A DNA stretch of 64,000 nt from Nocardia macrotermitis (GCF_009604405.1 NZ_WEGK01000015.1:1-64000); one strand, 5' to 3'; shown: positions 1 through 8,359, counted from the first letter of the stretch. A program made the numbers and translations. The notes: generated by a model not told the origin, from the sequence alone.

Positions 1-12
1 GCCCGTGGAGCC

Positions 13-116
13 CGGCGGCCAACCCGCCGACCGGGCCACCCAAGATTGCCCGAAAGCCGCTGATCAGCGGCAAACAACCAATCCGAACCCGATCACGCCG
101 GGCCGCAGGCCCGGCG
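13..116. repeat. Series of GC-rich inverted repeats
   Basis: Three inverted repeats follow one another. CGGCGG/CCGCCG lies at 13-18/24-29. A perfect 16-bp palindrome lies at 56-71. A 9-bp stem lies at 96-104/108-116 with a GCA loop. Together with the hairpin at 144-174 they make four structures in 175 bases. They may belong to the 3' end of a gene to the left of the window. No protein-coding gene is supported between 1 and 510. Confidence 0.5.
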
Positions 117-143
117 CAAGATCCAGGTTAGGCCCACTCATTA

Positions 144-174
144 CGAAGCCGCAGGCCAGTAGCCTGCGGCTTCG
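144..174. terminator. Strong hairpin, probable terminator
   Basis: A perfect 13-bp stem (144-156 with 162-174) closes a 5-base loop. There is no T-run, as is common for actinobacterial terminators. It lies about 340 bases beyond the leftward Ddn-like gene that ends at 511, so it could end that operon or an unseen rightward gene to the left. Confidence 0.6.
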
Positions 175-510
175 CTGTTGTGTGGCATTGCGCGCCCCCC
201 TTTGGCGTCCCAAGGTACTGACGGGACGGCCATGGCGGCGCCGGACAATCTGCGCCACCGGTCGAGTCTGCCGGGGCCGATTCTCCGCCGAAATGAGTTG
301 CGGAATGGATGGGTGGTTCAGGGTGCCAAATGCCCTTGGCGCCACCATCTTTGGGCGAGCCAGCTGCTGACTCCTGCGATGCGGGTGCCGTCGTCGACGC
401 CCGCTCATGCCGATCATGTTCCGCCAACCGTCGCGGAACATGCTCTCAGACGGGTGTCATCGGCGCGCTCGAAATGGCATGGTCGCCTTGCCTCGAGGAC
501 ATCTTGCCGG

Positions 511-957
511 TCACTTCGACACGATCCGAAACATCGCAATACGGTCTGCGGCGGCTGCCACAGCCTCCGCGTCGGCCCGCTCTGTCAGCCCACTTCTGAC
601 GAATAGAGCGGCCACCCGCTTCGGGCTGTTCAGCACATGGTCATGCAGCAGCGGGCGACGTTCCTGCACCGACAGTTCGACCAAGCGAACCGTCGAAGAC
701 CGTCGACCTCGGCTCAGAGTCGCCGTTTCCGCACTACGGACATTTGCCACCCACCCGGCCCTCGGATAAACCTGGATGAGGTAGCGCTGTCCAGCAATCG
801 GCACGACATTGACCGGAGCCGTACGCTCGAGTCCGCTCCTGCGACCGGGCACAGTCAGCAGGTGCATCGGCCCGAATGCGATCCCGATTCTCTGCAAACC
901 GACAATGATCTTGTTGAACTGCTTGACCTTGCGTTCGAGTCCAGCTGTATCAGACAT
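511..957 (-). CDS. Ddn-like F420/deazaflavin-dependent nitroreductase-family protein
   Basis: The 148-aa product has the features of the split beta-barrel deazaflavin-dependent nitroreductase (Ddn) family of actinobacteria. It has an N-terminal helix, then the conserved segment MHLLTVPGRRSG (about residues 31-42), then hydrophobic strands including RYLIQVYPRAGWVANVR. Family members use F420H2 or bind related flavins to reduce quinones, nitro compounds or other redox substrates; the substrate here cannot be read. The length is normal for the family. It is the last gene of a leftward set: the upstream cupin gene stops only 16 bases before its ATG. That set is probably controlled by the TetR regulator at 1938. 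Confidence 0.75.
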   Translation of the reverse strand: MSDTAGLERKVKQFNKIIVGLQRIGIAFGPMHLLTVPGRRSGLERTAPVNVVPIAGQRYLIQVYPRAGWVANVRSAETATLSRGRRSSTVRLVELSVQERRPLLHDHVLNSPKRVAALFVRSGLTERADAEAVAAAADRIAMFRIVSK

Positions 958-973
958 TCCGGCCCGTCCTCGA

Positions 974-1420
974 TCATTCCGCAGCGGTCGGCGTGACGCA
1001 GTTCGGAGCCGGCGTATTGACCGATGTCGGCACGCCTACCGGCTGGACGTAGAGCACGTCCATCACCACCGGCTCTGATCCTTCGTTGCGTCCGTCGTGC
1101 ACGTTGCCGACTCCTGGCGGCTCCGAGCTGACGTCGCCGGCCCGGTGGATTCCGTCGAGCACACAGTTCGGTCCGTAGTGACTCAAAGTTCCGCTGACCA
1201 CGGCGACATAGGCCGCCCCGTCTTGATAGTGCCACCCTGTCGATCCGCCAGGGGCGAGTGTGAACTGCATCAGAACGTGATCGACGCCGTCGATGTCGGC
1301 CGTCCAGAGCAGCCTCGCGGACACCCCGCTGGCGGGTGTCGCGGCTGCGGTCGCAGCACAGCCGACGACTGTCAGGCTGATGGCAGCGGCCGTGACGGCC
1401 ACGCGCACTGACTGTTTCAC
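974..1420 (-). CDS. Secreted cupin-fold lipoprotein
   Basis: The 148-aa product starts with a short basic stretch and a hydrophobic segment ending in VVGC (about residues 18-21), a plausible lipobox, so it is probably exported and lipid-anchored. The mature part has cupin character: FTLAPGGSTGWHYQDG and a later VSGTLSHYGPN turn, followed by GVGNVHDGRNEG. Only some of the metal-binding histidines of classic cupins are visible, so enzyme activity is uncertain. The GTG start overlaps the stop of the upstream SnoaL-like gene in a GTGA arrangement, which indicates translational coupling. Confidence 0.7.
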   Translation of the reverse strand: MKQSVRVAVTAAAISLTVVGCAATAAATPASGVSARLLWTADIDGVDHVLMQFTLAPGGSTGWHYQDGAAYVAVVSGTLSHYGPNCVLDGIHRAGDVSSEPPGVGNVHDGRNEGSEPVVMDVLYVQPVGVPTSVNTPAPNCVTPTAAE

Positions 1421-1836
1421 TGTTGCGCTCCCTCGAGAACGTCGTCGAGAACCTTGGGGTTGGCGTAATCACGAAACAGAACGATGTGGCCATCCCGGAT
1501 CCGGAGGATCTGGATGGACGTCGTCTCGAACGCCCGGCCCGTCGTAGTCACGGTCGCCTTTCCCCTCATCTCGACGATCACCACTTCCGGGTCTCGAGTC
1601 TGGTAGATCTCGGCCACTTCGTAGGAGTCCAGCCGGATCGGCGACGCCGTGATACGCCTCGCGTACTCGCGGATCGCTTCCCGGCCGACCAGGCGCATGG
1701 GCGAATCCGAAGGCCCGGCGAACGGCGCTTCGATCACCGCGTCGGGGGCGTACAAGTCGGCCAGGCCGTCGGCGTCACCGCCCAGGGTCAGTTGGCGGCG
1801 GCGGGTCAAAACATCGGAGATGGAGGCAGGAGGCAT
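1417..1836 (-). CDS. SnoaL-like / NTF2-fold protein
   Basis: The 139-aa product matches the NTF2/SnoaL fold used by polyketide cyclases, dehydratases and many small unknown proteins. It has an N-terminal helix and the segment LADLYAPDAVIEAPFAGP, then REAIREYARRI, and ends in strands including IQILRIRDGHIVLFRDYANP. The last of these is a hallmark of the family. I chose the ATG at 1836 because an AAAGGGA Shine-Dalgarno sequence lies just upstream; the frame stays open further but only through promoter and operator sequence. It is the first gene of a leftward operon (SnoaL, cupin lipoprotein, Ddn-like protein). It faces a TetR gene across a large dyad. Confidence 0.75.
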   Translation of the reverse strand: MPPASISDVLTRRRQLTLGGDADGLADLYAPDAVIEAPFAGPSDSPMRLVGREAIREYARRITASPIRLDSYEVAEIYQTRDPEVVIVEMRGKATVTTTGRAFETTSIQILRIRDGHIVLFRDYANPKVLDDVLEGAQQ

Positions 1837-1863
1837 ATCGGTGATCCCTTTCGCTGCGACAAG

Positions 1864-1904
1864 GTTCGTTGAACAAGCGTTCACTGAACGACGGTACAAC
1901 GAAC
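1864..1904. promoter_or_regulatory. 41-bp dyad operator between TetR and SnoaL genes
   Basis: The 41 bases are centred on C1884, and 16 of 20 symmetric pairs match. The outer arms are GTTCGTTGAAC (1864-1874) and GTACAACGAAC (1894-1904). The inner palindrome is GTTCACTGAAC (1879-1889). The site lies between the divergent starts at 1836 and 1938, as expected for autoregulation plus control of the SnoaL operon by the TetR protein. Binding itself is inference. Confidence 0.7.
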
Positions 1905-1937
1905 TGGATATCCGGTCAATATGCGTACGATGGGCCG

Positions 1938-2558
1938 ATGACGACTCCCCGGACCGGTTCGCGGGCCGAGCAGGCCCGCCGCAGCGAAGCGCGCATCCTC
2001 GACGCCGCCGCCCGGGCATTTTTCGCCGACGGTTATGAACGGACCACAATCCGCGGGATCGCCTCGGCCGCCGGGGTCGAATCCGGTCTGGTCATGCACT
2101 ATTTCGGCTCCAAGCAGGAGCTGTTCCGGCGAGTACTCGAGGCCGCGCCGACCCCCGAGATCGCCGCGGAACCGGGGCAGGCCGCCGAGCAGATCCTCGC
2201 CAACCTCGCCGATCGGCTGACCGACGAGCCGGTGGAGTCCCTGAGCATGTTCCGGTCCATGCTGACCAACCCCGAAGCCGCCGACGCCGTCAGCGCGGCC
2301 ATGGCCCGCTACCGAACGCAGATCGCCGACGCGATCCCCGCCGAGGACGCCGATCTGCGGTCCGCCCTGATCAGCGCCGTGATTCTCGGTGTCATGGTGT
2401 CCCGGCACCTGTCCAAATCGGACGATCTCGCCGACGCCGAACCTGAACACATCATCCGGCTGCTGCGCCCGTGCATGGTGTCGCTGACAGCCGACCACGA
2501 TGACCCGGCGCCGCGAACAGCTGCCAGCGAGTGTCGCACTCACCCGCCGGAGCACTGA
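1938..2558 (+). CDS. TetR-family transcriptional regulator
   Basis: The 206-aa product has an N-terminal TetR helix-turn-helix: RILDAAARAFFADGYERTTI, then IASAAGVESGLVMHYFGSKQ (about residues 18-63). A helical ligand and dimer domain follows, with a C-terminal segment typical of the TetR group that contains VILGVMVSRHLS. The ATG at 1938 gives the normal length, although the frame is open further upstream across the operator. It is transcribed away from the SnoaL/cupin/Ddn-like operon, which it probably represses from the 41-bp dyad. The ligand is unknown. Confidence 0.9.
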   Translation: MTTPRTGSRAEQARRSEARILDAAARAFFADGYERTTIRGIASAAGVESGLVMHYFGSKQELFRRVLEAAPTPEIAAEPGQAAEQILANLADRLTDEPVESLSMFRSMLTNPEAADAVSAAMARYRTQIADAIPAEDADLRSALISAVILGVMVSRHLSKSDDLADAEPEHIIRLLRPCMVSLTADHDDPAPRTAASECRTHPPEH

Positions 2559-2760
2559 CCGAAGCAGGGTGCAGGCCGTGCACACGGTTCCAGCGCAGCA
2601 CGTCGGCGCGGGCGTCGACCGCTTGGCAGGCAACGGGTACAGGGCTCCCGGGGACGGTGTCGAGGTCGCTGGGGATCTCGGGCGTCGGAACGCTGGCGGC
2701 CGGAGTCACACCGTTGTTCGCACAGTCCCCGCAGCTCCGCTGTGTTGCCAACGGTGGCGG

Positions 2761-3615
2761 TCACTCGCCGCTGTAAACCGGAAACACGCTGTGCTCCCCG
2801 TAATCCCGGGCGCGCAGGTTGCGCAAGACGTTCATATCGTCCTCGGTGATCTCGAAGTCGACCTGGGCATTGCTGCGCATGTGTTCGGGGGTGGCGGTTT
2901 TGGGGAGCGATACGGTGCCCAGCTGCAACGTGTAACGGATGCAGAGTTGTGGGACGGTTACCTGGTATCGGGCGGCCATTGATCGGATGTCGGGGTTGTC
3001 GAGGATCTGGCCGTGGGCGATGGGGGAATACGCTTCCACGAGGATGTTTCGGTCCTCGCAGTAGGTGATGAGGTCGGTGGGGGTGTTGCCTGCGTGGACG
3101 AGGAGTTGGTTCACGTGGGGGGTGATGGTGCAGGTCGAGAGGATGTTGTCGAGGTCGGGTTGTTCGAAGTTGGAGACGCCGATCGAGCGGAGTTTGCCTG
3201 CCTGGTAGGCGTTTTCGAGGGCGCGCCAGGCTTCGCGGTTGCCCTCGGCGTAGTCGCCGCCCCGGAAGTCGGCCCAGGGTTGCGGGCTGTGGATCAGCAT
3301 CAGGTCGATGTGGTCCAGGCCCAGTGTTGCCAAGGAGGCCTCGATCGCGGCGACGGCTCGGTCGTAGTCCTTGATCTCGGCCGCGAGTTTGGTGGATACG
3401 AAGAGTTCGTCGCGGGCGATATCGGTGCCGCGGACTCCTTCGCCGACGCCTCGCTCGTTGCCGTAGGCCTGCGCGGTGTCGATGTTGCGGTAGCCGAGGG
3501 CGACGGCCGCGCGCACGGCGTCGGCGGCCTTGTCGTCGTCGATGAACCAGGTGCCCAGGCCCAGTTTCGGGATGCGCACGTCGTTGGACAGCGTGTATGT
3601 CTCGTGCAGGATCAT
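2761..3615 (-). CDS. Aldo/keto reductase, 2,5-diketo-gluconate reductase type
   Basis: The 284-aa TIM-barrel oxidoreductase probably reduces carbonyls with NADPH. The catalytic tetrad is visible: Asp46 and Tyr51 in NIDTAQAYGNE, Lys76 in FVSTKLAAE and His109 in LMLIHSPQPW. The strand SIGVSNFEQPDLD and the later KTATPEHMRSN match the AKR signatures. The ATG at 3615 has AAGGAG upstream and gives the usual start; the longer frame lacks support. It is the third gene of a leftward series after the MFS transporter and the carboxymuconolactone-decarboxylase-family gene, with an 85-base gap. The module may detoxify or export an aldehyde or a phenolic compound. Confidence 0.9.
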   Translation of the reverse strand: MILHETYTLSNDVRIPKLGLGTWFIDDDKAADAVRAAVALGYRNIDTAQAYGNERGVGEGVRGTDIARDELFVSTKLAAEIKDYDRAVAAIEASLATLGLDHIDLMLIHSPQPWADFRGGDYAEGNREAWRALENAYQAGKLRSIGVSNFEQPDLDNILSTCTITPHVNQLLVHAGNTPTDLITYCEDRNILVEAYSPIAHGQILDNPDIRSMAARYQVTVPQLCIRYTLQLGTVSLPKTATPEHMRSNAQVDFEITEDDMNVLRNLRARDYGEHSVFPVYSGE

Positions 3616-3700
3616 GACTTCGTACTCCTTGGTTCTCAGGTGATACTCACGGGTGGCGGCGGCGTTCACCGATCGCTGCCGGGATGGCGCGGCGAGGTCC

Positions 3701-4030
3701 TCAGTCGCCGAAGACCTGTTCGGCGACGGTCATCGCGCTCATGCCGTTGGGCCAGCCGGTGTAGAAGGCGAGATGGGTGATCGCCTCTTTCAGTTCGGTC
3801 TCGGTGACGCCGTTGCGGCGGGCGAAGTCGAGGTGGAAGGTGAGTTGATCGGTTTTGCCCATCGCGGTGAGCGCGGCGACGGTGATCAGGCTGCGGTCCC
3901 GCTTGGACAGGTCCTCGCGTTCCCACACCTCGTCGAACAGGACCTTGTCGGTGTAGTGGACCAGGCCGGGCGCGAAGTCGCCGAACGCGCGCTGCCCGCC
4001 GGTCCAACCGGTGCTCTGTTCCTCGGTCAC
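3701..4030 (-). CDS. Carboxymuconolactone decarboxylase-family protein
   Basis: The 109-aa product fits the small all-helical CMD/AhpD superfamily. The segment REDLSKRDRSLITVAALTAM is followed by LTFHLDFARRNGVTETELKE and HLAFYTGWPNGMSA, in the order expected of gamma-carboxymuconolactone decarboxylase-like proteins. No CxxC pair is present, so an AhpD-type peroxidase role is unlikely. The GTG at 4030 has AGGAAG upstream. It sits between an MFS transporter and an aldo/keto reductase on the same strand. CMD and AKR genes often occur together in stress-inducible actinobacterial and proteobacterial operons, but the reaction here is not known. Confidence 0.85.
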   Translation of the reverse strand: MTEEQSTGWTGGQRAFGDFAPGLVHYTDKVLFDEVWEREDLSKRDRSLITVAALTAMGKTDQLTFHLDFARRNGVTETELKEAITHLAFYTGWPNGMSAMTVAEQVFGD

Positions 4031-4109
4031 GATTGCTTCCTCTCGTCGTCGGATATTGATCCGATGTCACCTCGGTGGGCGAGATCGGTTGGCGTACATA
4101 TATTTTCGG

Positions 4110-5513
4110 TCATCGGGTCGCCTTGGTAGCGGGCAGGAACAGCGCCAGCACCGCGGTGGCGGCGAGCACGACGGCGGCGATGAGCAGGCTGGTGCGCACG
4201 CCCGCGGCGAAGGTGTCGGGGTGGGTGAGCAGCCCGCCGAACACGGCCACCGCGAGCGCGCCGCCGAGCTGGCGGCTGGTGTTGAACACTCCGGACGCGA
4301 CCCCGGCCTGCCGAGCGGGAACGGCGTCGAGCAACACCGCGGTCGCCGGTGGTGACACGGTCGGCCCGCCGAGCCCGACGAGCATCATCAGCCCTGCCAG
4401 CACCCACAGCGGCATCGACGCGGCGGTGAATCCGAGGACGGCCAGGCCGATGGCCATCAGCGCGAGTCCGATGACGATGATCGGTTTGCGCGGGAATCGG
4501 GCCGAGAGCGGGGTCAGTGCGGCGCCGACGAGCATCATCGGCACGAACACCAACCCGGTGTGCAGGGCGGACAGGCCGCGGTGCTGTTGCAGGAACAGGC
4601 TGATCACGAACGGCAGCCCGTAGTAACCGACCATGAACGCGAAGCCGGTGACCACCGTGATCACCACGGCGCGAGACGCGAACAGCCCCCGCGGCAGCAT
4701 CGGATGCGCCACCCTCCGCTGAGCGACGACGAACCCGGCCAGCGCGGCAACGGCCAACCCGAACGCCGAAAGCACTGTCGCCGAACCGAATCCGCGAGCA
4801 CCGGCCTCGATCGCCGCGAACGTCGCCGCGCTCATGGCGACGACACCGGTGAGCTGCCCGACCGGATCGAACGGCACCCGCCGCCGCGGGCTCGCCTCGG
4901 TGCGCGATGCCAGCCACAACGCCAGCGCGCCGGCGGGCACGTTCAGGAAGAAGATCAGCCGCCAATCGATCATGGTGAGCACACCGCCCAGGACCGGGCC
5001 CGCCGAGGACGCGACCGCCCCGCCCATCGCCCACACCGCGACCGCACGAGCCCGCGCCGCCGATTCCGGGAACCCCTGGCGGATCAGCGCCATCGACGCG
5101 GGCATCATCGCCGCGGCCGCCGCACCCTGCACGAATCGCGCCCCCACCAGCACAGGCAGGGCCGGGGCGAGACCGCACGCGATCGAAGCCAGCACGAACA
5201 CCACCGTTCCGGTCGAGAACGCGCGACGGGCACCGACGCGATCGCTCACCGACCCAGCCGTCAGCAATAGTGCAGCGAACATCAGGGTATAGCCGTCGAC
5301 CACCCACTGCAGCCCGGCCACCCCGCCACCGAGGTCGGCGCGGATCGACGGCAGCGTCACGTTCACCACGACCGCGTCCAGGGTGACGACGAAGAAGCCC
5401 AGCACCGCCGCCGCCAGCGCCGATCGGGCGTGACGAGCATCGGAAACCGGCTCGGGCACAGGGGTATACGCCGATGCGGCCGGCAGGTGTACCGGAGTGG
5501 GGGAAGTGGTCAT
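4110..5513 (-). CDS. MFS drug/solute exporter, DHA2 (14-TM) type
   Basis: The 467-aa polytopic membrane protein belongs to the EmrB/QacA-like major facilitator group. The first helix carries LDAVVVNVTLPSIRADLG and the loop between helices 2 and 3 carries GSVSDRVGARRAF (motif A). Helix 5 shows the antiporter-like run GPVLGGVLTMIDWR. It probably exports a hydrophobic compound using the proton gradient. It is the first gene of the leftward MFS/CMD/AKR set and diverges from the XRE regulator starting at 5606, the likely controller. The inverted repeat at 5546-5583 lies in the shared promoter region. Confidence 0.9.
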   Translation of the reverse strand: MTTSPTPVHLPAASAYTPVPEPVSDARHARSALAAAVLGFFVVTLDAVVVNVTLPSIRADLGGGVAGLQWVVDGYTLMFAALLLTAGSVSDRVGARRAFSTGTVVFVLASIACGLAPALPVLVGARFVQGAAAAAMMPASMALIRQGFPESAARARAVAVWAMGGAVASSAGPVLGGVLTMIDWRLIFFLNVPAGALALWLASRTEASPRRRVPFDPVGQLTGVVAMSAATFAAIEAGARGFGSATVLSAFGLAVAALAGFVVAQRRVAHPMLPRGLFASRAVVITVVTGFAFMVGYYGLPFVISLFLQQHRGLSALHTGLVFVPMMLVGAALTPLSARFPRKPIIVIGLALMAIGLAVLGFTAASMPLWVLAGLMMLVGLGGPTVSPPATAVLLDAVPARQAGVASGVFNTSRQLGGALAVAVFGGLLTHPDTFAAGVRTSLLIAAVVLAATAVLALFLPATKATR

Positions 5514-5545
5514 GGCATCCAGGAAACCGCTGTTCGCGCCCGGGC

Positions 5546-5583
5546 GGGAGGTTGCGTTATCGGGGGTAGTGATTCGACCTCCC
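5546..5583. promoter_or_regulatory. Inverted repeat between MFS and XRE genes
   Basis: GGGAGGT at 5546-5552 is repeated in inverse orientation as ACCTCCC at 5577-5583, in the 92-base gap between divergent starts. It is a candidate operator for the XRE protein. The spacing is wide, so a chance occurrence is possible. Confidence 0.35.
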
Positions 5584-5605
5584 TAAATTCGGCGTTCCTC
5601 GTACC

Positions 5606-6514
5606 GTGAGTGGTGTGGACAACCGAGCCGAGATCAGAGACTTCCTGGCAACCCGGCGGGCGAAGCTCACTCCCGAACAGGTGGGGCTGCCCGCGGGTGG
5701 GCGGCGGCGCGTACCGGGGCTGCGGCGCGAAGAGGTCGCCGTGCTCGCCGGGGTCAGCACCGACTGGTATATCCGCCTCGAGAAAGGGCACATCAGCGGC
5801 GTGTCCGACGACGTCCTGTCCGCTGTGGCCCGCGCGTTGCGGCTCACCGATGCCGAGCGCGAGCACCTGTTCAACCTCGCTCGCACCGCCAAACCCGCCC
5901 GCACCCCGCGCCGCCGCGCCAAGGTCCAGGTCCCGGCGAGCGTGCAGCGGGTGATGGACTCCATGACCGGCACCGCGGCGTTCGTCCGCAACGGTCGCCT
6001 GGACATCCTGGCGAGCAACCAGCTCGGGCGCGCCCTCTACTCGCCGGTCCTCGACAATCCCGCCCACCGCGGCAACATCGCCCGCTTCGACTTCCTCGAT
6101 CCCCGCGCGGGCGACTACTACCCCGACCACGACGGCGCCCTCGCGGTCGCGGTCGCGCTGCTGCGCGCCGAAACCGGCCGCCACCCCGACGACCCGGACC
6201 TCACCGCGCTGATCGGCGAACTGGCCACCCACAGCGAAGCCTTCCGTACCCGCTGGGCCACCCACGACGTCCGCATCCACCGCGGCGGCATCAAAACCTT
6301 CCATCATCCCGCCGTCGGCCATCTCGAACTCGCCTACGACTCGATGGAACTCGTCGCCGCACCCGGACTCACCCTCACCGCCTACACCGCCGAACCCGCC
6401 ACCGCTTCGGCCGACAATCTGGCCCTGCTCGCCAGTTGGGCCGCCACCGAACACGCGCCGGATCAAACATCCAGTGCGACAACCGAAACCGAAAAGGAGA
6501 CCCCGTGGAACTGA
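5606..6514 (+). CDS. XRE-family regulator with MmyB-like ligand domain
   Basis: The 302-aa product begins with a helix-turn-helix: RVPGLRREEVAVLAGVSTDW, then YIRLEKG and DVLSAVARALRL (about residues 34-80). A C-terminal MmyB-type ligand-binding domain follows (about 110-270), with HDVRIHRGGIKTFHHP near its end. The nearby in-frame GTG at 5615 would give the more usual N-terminus starting with Asp-Asn-Arg, so the true start may lie three codons downstream. It diverges from the MFS/CMD/AKR operon. It overlaps the downstream cupin gene by 10 bases. Confidence 0.88.
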   Translation: MSGVDNRAEIRDFLATRRAKLTPEQVGLPAGGRRRVPGLRREEVAVLAGVSTDWYIRLEKGHISGVSDDVLSAVARALRLTDAEREHLFNLARTAKPARTPRRRAKVQVPASVQRVMDSMTGTAAFVRNGRLDILASNQLGRALYSPVLDNPAHRGNIARFDFLDPRAGDYYPDHDGALAVAVALLRAETGRHPDDPDLTALIGELATHSEAFRTRWATHDVRIHRGGIKTFHHPAVGHLELAYDSMELVAAPGLTLTAYTAEPATASADNLALLASWAATEHAPDQTSSATTETEKETPWN

Positions 6515-6918
6515 CCACACGCACCCCGACCGCCAAGGCTCCCGAGCAGAACTTCACCGGCGACGTCTACGTCAACCCGCTCAAGAAGCCCGTCGACGGA
6601 TCGCGGCTCATCGCCAGCATCGTGCGCTTCACCCCCGGAGCCCACACCAACTGGCACTCCCACGCCCACGGCCAAACCCTCTACTGCACCGACGGCAGCG
6701 GACTCGTCGTCAACCGCGACGGCGCCGTCATCCGCCTCACCCCCGGCGACACCGTCTGGACCCCACCCGGCGAAGAGCACTGGCACGGCGCCGGCATCGA
6801 CTGCATGATGAGCCACATCGCCATGCTCGAAGGCGCCGACACCGGTGACGGCACCACCTGGCTCGAGCCCGTCACCGACGACCAGTACACACAGGCGAAC
6901 AAAGCCAGCCACGGCTGA
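6505..6918 (+). CDS. Cupin-domain protein (QdoI-like, single cupin)
   Basis: The 137-aa one-domain cupin carries both conserved motifs: TNWHSHAHGQTLYC (motif 1, with three candidate metal histidines) and PPGEEHWHGA (motif 2). Relatives include carboxymuconolactone decarboxylase-associated cupins and small dioxygenase-like proteins. I chose the GTG at 6505 because AAAAGGAGA lies at the right distance and the residues before it belong to the upstream gene's frame overlap. The 10-base overlap with the XRE gene suggests translational coupling. Its partner module across the promoter includes a CMD-family protein, and CMD-cupin pairs are common. Confidence 0.85.
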   Translation: MELTTRTPTAKAPEQNFTGDVYVNPLKKPVDGSRLIASIVRFTPGAHTNWHSHAHGQTLYCTDGSGLVVNRDGAVIRLTPGDTVWTPPGEEHWHGAGIDCMMSHIAMLEGADTGDGTTWLEPVTDDQYTQANKASHG

Positions 6919-7110
6919 GCATCACCAGCGGCCGATCACTGCGCTGATCCCAGGGGTACCGGGGTTCGGCGCCAGGAGAAGCCGCGGTTCGAGCGGGGTG
7001 GTGTTGTGTCGGCGCGGATACACAACGAATGTCGTGGCGGGAACAGAACATTCGGCTTCGACGGCGAAGGATTGTGGGCACTGGCAACGCGAACACCTTC
7101 GGAGGAAACC

Positions 7111-7662
7111 ATGTCGAGAATCACGACGATGATCACCAGCGCGATGGCCGCGGTCGCTGCGGCCGGGGTGATGGCCCTGTCCGCCACTCCGGCTGCTACC
7201 GCTGCCCCGGCGGCCCCGTCGGCATCGGCGCCTGCGCTCGCGAAAACCCAAGGGTGGCTGAACATTTACAACGGGTCCGCGCCCGCGGGGGCCAATGCGA
7301 TCGAGCTCAGGGTGGTCATCGACCCCGTTGTCGGGATGCGGGTGACCGATCGGGACGGGCGCTCGCTCTACCGGTTCGACAAGGACACCGCCAAGCCGTC
7401 CGCGTCGAACTGCAACGGGAACTGCGCCGGCACCTGGCCGCCACTGCTGGTCAGCCGTGGCCAGAATCTGTACGTGGACGGGATCAATCCCCAACTGACC
7501 GGGTTCGTCGAGCGGGCGGACGGCTCGTGCCAGATCACCATCGGCGGCTGGCCGGTGTACTACTTCTCGAAGGACAAGCGGCCGGGAGACCTGCTGGGGC
7601 AGGGCGTCGGCGGGACCTGGTTCGCGGTCGGGCCGACCGGCGGTAAGGCCGTGGCGAAGTAG
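7111..7662 (+). CDS. Secreted COG4315-type repeat protein
   Basis: The 183-aa exported protein starts with a clear signal peptide: Met-Ser-Arg, a hydrophobic Ala-rich run and an ATAAPAAP-type cleavage region. The mature part has the tandem Y-x-(F/Y/W)-x-x-D-type motifs of the secreted-repeat/lipoprotein_15 family: SLYRFDKDTAKPS followed by NCNGNCAGTWPPLLV, then PVYYFSKDKRPGDLLGQGV. Function is unknown for the family. Two closely spaced cysteines in NCNGNC may form a disulfide. The ATG at 7111 follows GGAGG perfectly. An inverted repeat, GTTGTGT/ACACAAC (7003-7009/7020-7026), lies about 85 bases upstream and could be regulatory. Confidence 0.85.
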   Translation: MSRITTMITSAMAAVAAAGVMALSATPAATAAPAAPSASAPALAKTQGWLNIYNGSAPAGANAIELRVVIDPVVGMRVTDRDGRSLYRFDKDTAKPSASNCNGNCAGTWPPLLVSRGQNLYVDGINPQLTGFVERADGSCQITIGGWPVYYFSKDKRPGDLLGQGVGGTWFAVGPTGGKAVAK

Positions 7663-7749
7663 CCGAGGAACGTCCGAGTTCGCACCTCGCGGATCGGCCG
7701 TATCCGCTACGGCGACATGAAGCTGCCGCCGGGCACTGTCGGATCGGCG

Positions 7750-8289
7750 CTATCCGGTGATCAGGTCGATCACGGCCGAACGCAGATTCTGTTGTGGCGC
7801 TTCGGCATACAGTTCGGAGAGGGCTACCTCGGCGACCATGGCCACGACCAGGTGTGCTACTGCGGTGGGGTCGGGCCAGCCGATGGTGCGGAGGTCGGGT
7901 TCCATGAGGGCGGCTACGGCTTGGTTGCGGGTGTGGACCTCGTCGAGCAGGTCGGTGTCGGTGCGGGATTGGGCGAGAAAGGCTTTCGTGCCCCGGGTGC
8001 GCAGGCAGATGTCGAGGTACGAGGTTATCGCTGTGGTGAGGCGGGGGAAACCCGGTGGGAGGTCGGCGATTTCGGTGAGGATCGCTTCGGCCAGGGTGTC
8101 GTGGTAGCGGCGGTGTAGGGCGATCACGTAGCTGCGGCGGTCCGGAAAGTGGTGGTAGAAGCTGCCTTTGGACATTCCGGCCGTTGCGACGACAGCGTTG
8201 ACCGACAGGCCGCGCAGTCCCTCGCGATCGGCGACCGCGGAACCGGCATCCAGCAGCGCCCTGCGTCCGGGTTCGGCGGGTCGGGCCAT
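7750..8289 (-). CDS. TetR-family transcriptional regulator
   Basis: The 179-aa product has the TetR helix-turn-helix at its start: RRALLDAGSAVADREGLRGL, SVNAVVATAGMSKGSFYHHF, then RRSYVIALHRRYHD (about residues 9-60). The ligand domain follows. The ATG at 8289 gives the standard length; the open frame beyond it crosses the divergent lipase promoter. Its neighbour is a secreted lipase in the opposite direction. The palindrome at 8360-8377 between them is the likely operator. Confidence 0.88.
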   Translation of the reverse strand: MARPAEPGRRALLDAGSAVADREGLRGLSVNAVVATAGMSKGSFYHHFPDRRSYVIALHRRYHDTLAEAILTEIADLPPGFPRLTTAITSYLDICLRTRGTKAFLAQSRTDTDLLDEVHTRNQAVAALMEPDLRTIGWPDPTAVAHLVVAMVAEVALSELYAEAPQQNLRSAVIDLITG

Positions 8290-8359
8290 GGACCGCTCTC
8301 CTCTCTCTCGCTGCCACGAAATCTCTCGGTGCCGTAAGCGTACTCCCCGTGCTATGTTG

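Noticed and set aside
2452-2751. A minus-strand frame of 99 codons between TetR and the aldo/keto reductase gene
   Set aside because: The start would be TTG without a ribosome site and it overlaps the TetR 3' end. It resembles no family, though a fragment such as VACQAVDARADVLRW has a protein look.
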